This document shows, in pieces, positions 15,987 through 20,903 of a DNA stretch of 20,903 bases. This DNA is from an uncultured Frankiales bacterium (GTDB lineage: Bacteria > Actinomycetota > Actinomycetes > Mycobacteriales > SCTD01). The stretch covers positions 1-20,903 of the forward strand of contig CAMLIA010000058.1 in NCBI GenBank assembly GCA_946479905.1, read 5' to 3'. The translations under genes and the position numbers were made by a program. How positions within the stretch are numbered: position 1 is the stretch's first letter; each line of letters starts with the position of its first letter. The notes under the pieces are model-generated. The model had not been told where the DNA came from. It worked only from the letters and a program-made list of their open reading frames with translations, and made no database searches.

Positions 15987-16750
15987 CCCGCCAGGCCGGC
16001 TCGCGTCCCCACCCGGGTGGTCGAGCGGCCACGCCGGTGCAGGGCCTCGGCGAGGTGCTCGGCGTCGCGCAGGGCCGCGCCGGTGGGGTCGTTGTTGGTG
16101 TAGGCGTAGACGTCCTCGTCGTCGGCCCAGGTCTCGACCAGCCGCTCGGCCCAGGGCCGCACCCCGTCGTACCCGTAGTCCCAGCTGTCCCCGGGACCGT
16201 GGTGCAGCCGCAGGTAGCCCCAGCCGGTGGTGCGCCACAGCGGGGTGACCGCCTGGCCGAACGAGTCCGCCCACACGAGCGCCGCCTGCCGACGCTCGAG
16301 GACCTCCCGGGTCCCGGGGTCCCACCAGCTGTCGTGCCGCGGCTCGACGGCCACCCTGGTGCCCTTCGGGAAGCAGGCCAGGCAGTCGTCGAGCAGGGAG
16401 ACGTCGCGCTGCAGGGTCGGAGGCAGCTGGAGCAGGATCGCGCCCAGCTTGGTGCCGAGCCCCGCGACCCGGTCCATCAGCCGCGTCACCGGCTCCAGCG
16501 GGTCCCGGAGCCGCTTGACGTGCGACAGGAAGCGGCTCGCCTTGACCGTGATGACGTAGTCCTCCGGCGTGCGGGCGGCCCAGGCCTCGAAGACCTCGCG
16601 CCTCGGCAGCCGGTAGAAGGCGTTGTTGACCTCCACCGTGGCGAACAGCTCTGCGTGCCGCTCGAGCCAGAGCCGCTGCGGGACGTCGGGGTAGACCAGC
16701 GGCTTCCAGTCGGCGTACTGCCAGCCGGAGGTGCCGAGGAGGACCGTCAC
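15983..16750 (-). CDS. DUF72 (YecE-like) protein
   Basis: 255-aa TIM-barrel-like DUF72 protein of unknown biochemical role. Family marks are the N-terminal LLGTSGWQYADWKPLVYP, VEVNNAFYRLPRREVFEAWAARTP, VKASRFLSHVKRL, LGAILLQLPPTL, VAVEPRHDSWW, WGYLRLHHG and VYAYTNND near the C-terminus. The fold resembles endonuclease IV/xylose isomerase barrels, but no activity is established to my knowledge. GTG 16750 is taken because the family motif begins a few residues later; the frame is open upstream but would run through the DUF4234 stop. It is the last gene of a four-gene minus-strand run, 29 bp after DUF4234. A weak TACGCC lies 7 nt before the GTG, so a private promoter is possible. Confidence 0.85.
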   Translation of the reverse strand: MTVLLGTSGWQYADWKPLVYPDVPQRLWLERHAELFATVEVNNAFYRLPRREVFEAWAARTPEDYVITVKASRFLSHVKRLRDPLEPVTRLMDRVAGLGTKLGAILLQLPPTLQRDVSLLDDCLACFPKGTRVAVEPRHDSWWDPGTREVLERRQAALVWADSFGQAVTPLWRTTGWGYLRLHHGPGDSWDYGYDGVRPWAERLVETWADDEDVYAYTNNDPTGAALRDAEHLAEALHRRGRSTTRVGTRAGLAG

Positions 16751-16779
16751 GCCCTCGGGCGTACCCGGTCGCAGGCGGC

Positions 16780-17148
16780 TCAGACCCGGGGGGTGGTGAA
16801 CCCGGACCAGTAGGTGTTCAGCGCGCCGTTGACCTTCACGAACCACACGATCGGGCCCGCGATCGGCAGCAGGACCCAGAGGCCGGTGATGCCGCTGACG
16901 GGAGCCGGGTGCCCGGCGCGCGTGTAGAGGTCACCGACCTCGGACGCGTGCAGGAAGAACGTGACCGGCGAGAGCAGGACGTAGATCAGCAGCGCGATCC
17001 CGCCACCGAGGCCGGTGCCGGTGTGCTGCTTCATCTCCTTGGCGGTCGAGTAGACCCACACGTAGGTGTAGATGCCGAGCGTCACGACTGCCAGCAGGAT
17101 CGAGATGCCGGTGGAGCGCTGCCGGCCGAGCGGACCTGCCGTCGTCAT
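16780..17148 (-). CDS. Small DUF4234-like membrane protein
   Basis: 122-aa integral membrane protein. It starts with a short basic segment (GPLGRQRSTG), then a hydrophobic helix ending in TLGIYTYVWVYSTAKEM, a pattern of the DUF4234 family (in which IYxxYW is common). Two further helices lie at about 48-66 and 88-108, and a conserved-looking VNGALNTYW follows near the end. ATG 17148 overlaps the TetR stop (ATGA, 17145-17148), and GGAAGG upstream can serve as ribosome binding site. Coupling to a TetR gene and a desaturase suggests a membrane-homeostasis role. That is inference from position; the family function is unknown. Confidence 0.72.
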   Translation of the reverse strand: MTTAGPLGRQRSTGISILLAVVTLGIYTYVWVYSTAKEMKQHTGTGLGGGIALLIYVLLSPVTFFLHASEVGDLYTRAGHPAPVSGITGLWVLLPIAGPIVWFVKVNGALNTYWSGFTTPRV

Positions 17149-17801
17149 GTGCCCGCCTTCCGGGGTCGTGGTGCCGCTGACGTCAGCGTGGGCTTCGCCT
17201 CCAGTCCGCGCAAGCCGTTCCACGCCAGGTTGACGAGGTGCGCGGCGACCTCCTCGCGCTTGGGCTTGCGGTGGTCCTGCCACCACTGACCGGCGAGAGC
17301 GACCATGCCGACGAGCGCCTGGGAGTACAGCGGCGCCAGCTTCGTCTCGAAGCCGCGGGCCTTGAACTGCTGGACGAGGATGTGCTCGACCTGGCTGGCC
17401 ACGTCGCTCATGATCGTCGCGAAGCCGCCGCTGCGCTCCATGCCGACCGGGGACTCGCGGACGAGGATGCGGAACCCGTCGCCGTGCTCCTCGACATAGG
17501 TGAGCAGGACGAGGCAGGCCTGCTCGAGCAGCTCGCGGGGGGACTCTCCCGACAGCGCGGTGCCGAACATCCCGAGGAGCTGCTCGACCTCGCGGTCGAC
17601 CACGACGGCGTACAGCCCTTCCTTGCCGCCGAAGTGCTCGTAGACGACCGGCTTGCTCACGCCCGCGCGGCTGGCGATCTCTTCGACGGCGGTGCCGTCG
17701 TAGCCGCGCTCGGCGAACAGCGACCGACCGACGTCGAGGAGCTGCTCGCGCCGCTCCTTGCCCGTCATCCGGACCCGGGCGCGCCTCTCGTCCTCGCTCA
17801 C
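17145..17801 (-). CDS. TetR family regulator, probable control of the desaturase operon
   Basis: 218-aa TetR/AcrR regulator. The N-terminal helix-turn-helix spans about residues 14-62: KERREQLLDVGRSLFAERGYDG, then VEEIASRAGVSKPVVYEHFGGKEGLY, a textbook TetR motif. The C-terminal domain (70-205) is helical and ligand-binding. GTG 17801 is preferred: TAGCCT lies 6 nt upstream on the minus strand, using the desaturase TAG stop as its first three bases. ATG 17768 is an alternative that would still keep the DNA-binding domain. It sits 9 bp after the desaturase and overlaps DUF4234. The best candidate target is the 29-bp palindrome upstream of the desaturase; by analogy with fatty-acid desaturase repressors, it may sense acyl-CoA. 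Confidence 0.92.
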   Translation of the reverse strand: MSEDERRARVRMTGKERREQLLDVGRSLFAERGYDGTAVEEIASRAGVSKPVVYEHFGGKEGLYAVVVDREVEQLLGMFGTALSGESPRELLEQACLVLLTYVEEHGDGFRILVRESPVGMERSGGFATIMSDVASQVEHILVQQFKARGFETKLAPLYSQALVGMVALAGQWWQDHRKPKREEVAAHLVNLAWNGLRGLEAKPTLTSAAPRPRKAGT

Positions 17802-17807
17802 CCGGGC

Positions 17808-17813
17808 AGGCTA
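17808..17813 (-). promoter_or_regulatory. Candidate -10 element of the TetR gene (leaderless)
   Basis: On the minus strand TAGCCT (17813 down to 17808) ends 6 nt before GTG 17801. Its first three bases are the desaturase stop codon. It would allow regulator synthesis apart from the desaturase promoter. Confidence 0.4.
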
Positions 17814-18776
17814 TGCCCGACGGGCGGCCAGGCGCTCCGGCTTGGGCCAGCGGACGTCGTGCGCCCAGCCGAGCTTCTCGAAGAGCTGGATGAGGCGGGC
17901 GCTGCTGTCGAACTGGCCCTTGTCCACTCCGTGCCGCGCGCAGGTCGGATCGGCGTGGTGCAGGTTGTGCCAGCTCTCGCCGCCGGAGGCGACCGCGAGC
18001 CACCACACGTTGACGGCGCGGTCCTTGGTGAGGAACGGGCGCTCGCCCCAGGTGTGGCAGATCGAGTTGATGGACCAGGTCACGTGGTGCAGCAGCCCGA
18101 CCCGCACGATGCTGGCCCAGAAGAACGCGCTGAGGGCGCCGCTGAAGCTCATCGTGATGAGGCCGCCGAGCAGAGCCGGCAGGAGCAGCGAGATCGCGAC
18201 GAACACCGGGAACAGCCGGCCGACCTTGACGACGTCCTTGTCGGCCAGCAGGTCGGGGCTGAAGCGCTTCTGGTCGGTCTGCTCGGTGTCGAACAGCCAC
18301 AGCACGTGGGCGTGCAGCAGGCCCTTGGTCAGGCCCTTCACGCCACCGCCGTAGCGCCACGGGGAGTGCGGGTCGCCCTCCTCGTCGCTGTAGGCGTGGT
18401 GCCGCCGGTGGTCCGCGACCCAGCGGGTCACCGGGCCCTGGATGGCGAGGCTGCCGGCGACCGCCAGCGCGATCCGCAGCCAGCGCTTGGCCTTGAAGGA
18501 GCCGTGCGTGAAGTAGCGGTGGAAGCCGACCGTGATGCCGTGCATCGCCACCAGGTAGAAGACTGCGCTGAGGATCACGTCGGTCCAGCTCAGCCCGTTG
18601 CCCCACAGCACGAAGCCGGCGGCGAACACCCCGAGCAGCGGGACGAAGACGAAGATGCCGAGGGCGATCTGCTCCCAGCGCGCCTGGAACTCCGTCGAGG
18701 GCAGCTGCTGGAGTGGGCGCGTCTCGTCCGCGACGTACTCGATCGTCGTGACGGGGGCGTCGAGCGTTTCTGTCAT
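17811..18776 (-). CDS. Membrane acyl-CoA (delta-9 type) desaturase
   Basis: Di-iron membrane desaturase that introduces a double bond into acyl-CoA chains, 321 aa. The three histidine boxes are intact: HRYFTH (86-91), HRRHH (123-127) and HNLHH (270-274). Additional conserved segments are LHHVTWSINSICHTWG (229-244; H230, H231, N237, H241) and GEGDPHSPW in the form DEEGDPHSPW. Hydrophobic helices lie at about 38-58, 66-84, 100-115, 190-210 and 215-232. This is the bacterial/animal SCD-like family rather than acyl-ACP desaturases. ATG 18776 has AGGA about 9 nt upstream. It is the first gene of a run with TetR, DUF4234 and DUF72, behind a long dyad operator. It likely adjusts membrane fluidity; electron donor proteins are not encoded nearby. 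Confidence 0.94.
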   Translation of the reverse strand: MTETLDAPVTTIEYVADETRPLQQLPSTEFQARWEQIALGIFVFVPLLGVFAAGFVLWGNGLSWTDVILSAVFYLVAMHGITVGFHRYFTHGSFKAKRWLRIALAVAGSLAIQGPVTRWVADHRRHHAYSDEEGDPHSPWRYGGGVKGLTKGLLHAHVLWLFDTEQTDQKRFSPDLLADKDVVKVGRLFPVFVAISLLLPALLGGLITMSFSGALSAFFWASIVRVGLLHHVTWSINSICHTWGERPFLTKDRAVNVWWLAVASGGESWHNLHHADPTCARHGVDKGQFDSSARLIQLFEKLGWAHDVRWPKPERLAARRA

Positions 18777-18806
18777 GTGGTGTCCTGTCGCGGGGGTCGT
18801 GCCTTC

Positions 18807-18835
18807 CTACGCAAGCGTAACTTACGAATGCGTAG
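18807..18835 (-). promoter_or_regulatory. 29-bp dyad operator upstream of the desaturase operon
   Basis: An imperfect palindrome of 29 bp: outer arms CTACGCA/TGCGTAG, inner arms CGTAA/TTACG, two mismatched bases per half between them, centre at 18821 (24 of 28 arm bases matched). It can also be read as two tandem sites, TACGCAAGCGTA and TACGAATGCGTA, separated by 3 bp, as when two TetR dimers bind. Minus-strand TANNNT hexamers inside it (TAAGTT or TACGCT) are -10 candidates, so binding would repress. It lies 31 nt from the desaturase ATG. Confidence 0.8.
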
Positions 18836-18869
18836 CTCCTCTAGACGTCGACAGCTCTTCCCCCGAGGT

Positions 18870-18888
18870 TCACCCGTGGAACGGGTGA
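18870..18888. repeat. Perfect 8-bp hairpin/palindrome between the desaturase and tRNA-Gln
   Basis: TCACCCGT (18870-18877) and ACGGGTGA (18881-18888) are exact reverse complements around GGA. No T-run follows on either strand. It lies 35 bp beyond the TetR-type operator in the divergent gap between the desaturase and tRNA-Gln. It might be a second operator or a transcriptional insulator; the rest of 18777-18970 holds nothing else I can name. Confidence 0.5.
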
Positions 18889-18949
18889 TGTGGAAGGTCA
18901 CGTTGTCCTGTCGGTGCCGTTCGAGCCGGGCCGGGCAACACGTGCGCTG

Positions 18950-18955
18950 TATCGT
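18950..18955 (+). promoter_or_regulatory. Candidate -10 element of tRNA-Gln
   Basis: TATCGT lies 15 nt before the mature tRNA 5' end, allowing a short leader for RNase P removal. No good -35 is seen at the normal distance. Confidence 0.3.
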
Positions 18956-18970
18956 CGCCTGGTCTCTCGA

Positions 18971-19045
18971 TCCCCGATCGTCCAGCCGGCAGGACATCAG
19001 ATTTTGGTTCTGAGAACGGAGGTTCGAGTCCTCCTCGGGGAGCCA
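18971..19045 (+). tRNA. tRNA-Gln (anticodon TTG)
   Basis: Complete cloverleaf of 75 nt: acceptor TCCCCGA/TCGGGGA, D stem GTCC/GGAC, anticodon stem TCAGA/TCTGA with loop TTTTGGT and anticodon TTG at 19004-19006, T stem GGAGG/CCTCC with loop TTCGAGT, discriminator G, encoded CCA at 19043-19045. It reads CAA, and CAG by wobble. The variable loop is 4 nt as drawn. It lies directly upstream of glmU, an arrangement found in other actinobacteria. Confidence 0.96.
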
Positions 19046-19062
19046 CCGGTACGCTGGTGACG

Positions 19063-19077
19063 GCCGGGGTTCCCGGC
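19063..19077 (+). terminator. GC-rich hairpin after tRNA-Gln
   Basis: GCCGGG (19063-19068) and CCCGGC (19072-19077) pair around a 3-nt loop, 18 nt after the tRNA. No T-run follows. It could end tRNA transcription, or be a 5' leader structure if tRNA-Gln and glmU are co-transcribed. The glmU ribosome binding site AGGGAG lies at 19111-19116. Confidence 0.35.
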
Positions 19078-19121
19078 GCTTCCCCGGTCCACCCGTCCGC
19101 CCGCGCCAGCAGGGAGACTGC

Positions 19122-20516
19122 GTGCCGTCCGCACGACCTGTCGCCGTGATCGTCCTGGCCGCAGGCGAGGGCACCCGGATGCGGAGCGCCACCCCCAAGG
19201 TCCTGCACACCCTGGCCGGCCGCACGATGCTCGGGCACGTCCTGCACGCGGCGGAGTCGCTCGACCCGGAGCACCTGCTCGTCGTCGTCGGGCACGGCCG
19301 CGACGAGGTCACAGCGACCTTGACCGGCAAGGCAAGGGCTGTGGTGCAGGAGACCCAGGACGGCACCGGCCACGCCGTACGGGTGGCTCTGGAGACGCTC
19401 CCGGACGTCGAGGGCACCGTCGTCGTGGTCCCCGGTGACGCGCCGCTGCTCACGGCGGCCACCCTGCAGAAGCTCGTCGCCAGCCACGAGGCCCACCGGG
19501 CGGCGACCACGCTGCTGACCGCCGTGGTGGACGACCCGACCGGCTACGGCCGGGTGGTCCGTGCCGGTGGCAGCGTGGCCAGGATCGTCGAGCACAAGGA
19601 CGCGGACCCGGCGACGCTCGAGATCCGTGAGATCGGCACCAGCATCTACGCGTTCGCCGCGGGGCACCTGCGCACCGCCCTGGACCGGCTGACCACGGAC
19701 AACGCGCAGGGCGAGCAGTACCTCACCGACGTCATCGGGCTGCACAAGGAGGCGGGGCTGACGGTGGCGGCGGAGGTCGCGCACGACCCCGACGAGACGC
19801 GCGGCGTCAACGACCGCGCCCAGCTCGCCGACCTCGCCCGGGTCCTGCGGGACCGGATCGTGCTCGAGCACATGCGGGCGGGGGTGGCCGTGCTCGACCC
19901 CCAGAGCACCTGGATCGACGTCGACGTCCAGCTCGCGCCGGACGTCACGGTGAAGCCGAACACGCAGCTGCACGGCAGTACGACGGTGGCGACCGGTGCG
20001 GTTCTCGGCCCAGACACGACGCTGACGGACAGCCAGGTGCACGAGGGTGCGGAGATCCGTCGCAGCGAGGTCGTCGGGGCGGTGATCGGTGCCGAGGCGA
20101 GCGTCGGGCCGTTCAGCTACGTCCGTCCGGGCACGGTCCTGGGTGCGCGCGGGAAGATCGGCGGCTTCGTGGAGACGAAGAACGCCCAGATCGGCGACGA
20201 CACGAAGGTGCCGCACCTGTCCTACGTCGGCGACGCGACGATCGGCGAGCGCAGCAACATCGGCGCCGGGACGATCGTCGTGAACTACGACGGCCGCGAC
20301 AAGCACCGGACGACGGTCGGTGACGACGCGCGGGTCGGCAGCAACAACAGCCTGGTGGCGCCCGTGAGCGTCGGCGACCGGGCCTACACGGCGGCAGGGT
20401 CCGCCATCACCGAGGACGTCCCGGACGGCGCACTCGCCGTGGCCCGGGAGAGGCAGCGCAACATCGAGGGCTGGACCGCCAAGAAGCGTCCTGCCAAGGG
20501 GGACGAGCCCGCATGA
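19122..20516 (+). CDS. glmU: Bifunctional GlcN-1-P acetyltransferase / GlcNAc-1-P uridyltransferase
   Basis: Makes UDP-GlcNAc for peptidoglycan and other envelope polymers: acetylates glucosamine-1-P, then adds UMP. 464 aa. The N-terminal Rossmann domain (about 8-240) has [22 protein letters not shown] and metal-binding D106 in PGDAPLL. The left-handed beta-helix (about 260-450) shows hexapeptide periods and the acetyltransferase site [10 protein letters not shown] with H365, [10 protein letters not shown] and GSNN. The C-terminal arm (about 450-464) is basic then acidic. GTG 19122 is 5 nt after AGGGAG, a good ribosome binding site. The stop overlaps the prs ATG (ATGA, 20513-20516), so prs is translationally coupled; glmU-prs is a conserved pair in Gram-positives. 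Confidence 0.97.
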   Translation: MPSARPVAVIVLAAGEGTRMRSATPKVLHTLAGRTMLGHVLHAAESLDPEHLLVVVGHGRDEVTATLTGKARAVVQETQDGTGHAVRVALETLPDVEGTVVVVPGDAPLLTAATLQKLVASHEAHRAATTLLTAVVDDPTGYGRVVRAGGSVARIVEHKDADPATLEIREIGTSIYAFAAGHLRTALDRLTTDNAQGEQYLTDVIGLHKEAGLTVAAEVAHDPDETRGVNDRAQLADLARVLRDRIVLEHMRAGVAVLDPQSTWIDVDVQLAPDVTVKPNTQLHGSTTVATGAVLGPDTTLTDSQVHEGAEIRRSEVVGAVIGAEASVGPFSYVRPGTVLGARGKIGGFVETKNAQIGDDTKVPHLSYVGDATIGERSNIGAGTIVVNYDGRDKHRTTVGDDARVGSNNSLVAPVSVGDRAYTAAGSAITEDVPDGALAVARERQRNIEGWTAKKRPAKGDEPA

Positions 20517-20903
20517 CCGGCATCGAGATCGACAGCCGCAAGAACCTGATGCTGTTCACGGGTCGCGCCTACCCGGAGCTGGCCGAGGAGGTCGGCAAGG
20601 AGCTCGGGGTCGAGCCGGTCCCGACGTCGGCCTACGAGTTCGCCAACGGCGAGATCTTCGTGCGCTTCGAGGAGTCGGTCCGAGGCTGCGACGCGTTCGT
20701 CATGCAGAGCCACGCGGCCCCCATCAACACCTGGGTGATGGAGCAGCTGCTCATGGTCGACGCGCTGAAGCGGGCCTCTGCCAAGCGGATCACCGTGGTC
20801 ATGCCGTTCTACCCCTACGCCCGGCAGGACAAGAAGCACCGGGGCCGCGAGCCGATCAGCGCTCGCCTGATCGCCGACATGTTCAAGACGGCCGGCGCCG
20901 ACC
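20513..20903 (+). CDS. prs: Ribose-phosphate pyrophosphokinase (N-terminal part, cut by window end)
   Basis: Makes PRPP from ribose-5-phosphate and ATP for nucleotides, His and Trp, and, in actinobacteria, decaprenyl-phospho-arabinose precursors. The first 130 residues are present; the gene runs off the window, which says nothing about its integrity. Recognisable motifs are [34 protein letters not shown] (the FANGE metal/ATP region), [32 protein letters not shown] and [29 protein letters not shown], where the RQDKK flexible-loop region is intact. ATG 20513 overlaps the glmU stop, and AAGGGGGA about 9 nt upstream is a usable ribosome binding site. Confidence 0.96.
   Translation, partial: MTGIEIDSRKNLMLFTGRAYPELAEEVGKELGVEPVPTSAYEFANGEIFVRFEESVRGCDAFVMQSHAAPINTWVMEQLLMVDALKRASAKRITVVMPFYPYARQDKKHRGREPISARLIADMFKTAGAD

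Noticed and set aside
17919..17929. DnaA-box-like TTGTCCACT inside the desaturase gene
   Set aside because: A single near-match inside coding sequence with no neighbours; expected by chance in a window of this size.

Overview
The window looks like a chromosomal housekeeping region of a high-GC Gram-positive actinobacterium. The signs are very high GC with strong third-position GC, frequent GTG/TTG starts, a bacterial protein O-mannosyltransferase, a DUF348-G5-Rpf resuscitation-promoting factor, tRNA genes with encoded CCA, and DnaA-box-like sites of the actinobacterial TTGTCCACA form. The order pmt / rsmI ... metG - tatD ... rpfB - rsmA(ksgA) - ispE - ABC-F ... tRNA-Gln - glmU - prs is a backbone I know from Mycobacterium and Streptomyces relatives. 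I cannot place the genus. I see no transposase, integrase, CRISPR array, phage gene or plasmid function.

Layout. 1-75: the 3' part of tRNA-Ala(CGC), cut by the window edge. 104-769: PaaI-like thioesterase. 770-873: an imperfect 22-bp inverted repeat filling a convergent gap. 875-2455 (-): pmt, divergent from 2486-3322 (+) rsmI. 3419-4974 (-): a DrrB/DrrA-type ABC exporter, divergent from metG (5040-6812). metG overlaps tatD (6799-7626). 7654-11143: a translationally coupled PadR regulator, MacB/LolD-type ATPase and FtsX-like permease, with a dyad operator placed over the promoter. 11144-11421: regulatory region with three DnaA-box-like sites, a promoter and a structured leader. 11422-15986: rpfB-rsmA-ispE-ABC-F. 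15983-18776 (-): acyl desaturase, TetR regulator, DUF4234 membrane protein and DUF72 protein, behind a 29-bp dyad operator. 18971-19045: tRNA-Gln(TTG). 19122-20903: glmU and the start of prs.

How the genes fit together. Most serve translation (metG, rsmI, rsmA, ABC-F, two tRNAs) or supply the envelope: pmt for protein mannosylation, rpfB for peptidoglycan cleavage, ispE for isoprenoid carriers, glmU for UDP-GlcNAc and prs for PRPP. Three accessory modules sit between backbone blocks: two ABC exporters and the desaturase/TetR group, which probably adjusts membrane lipids.

The main regulatory themes are these. (1) A -10-like hexamer lies 6-7 nt before six start codons, which suggests widespread leaderless mRNAs and resolves several start choices. 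(2) There are self-contained PadR and TetR operator palindromes. (3) The rpfB upstream region has clustered DnaA-box-like sites and a foldable leader. No wholly new gene family stands out; the most novel signals are non-coding.
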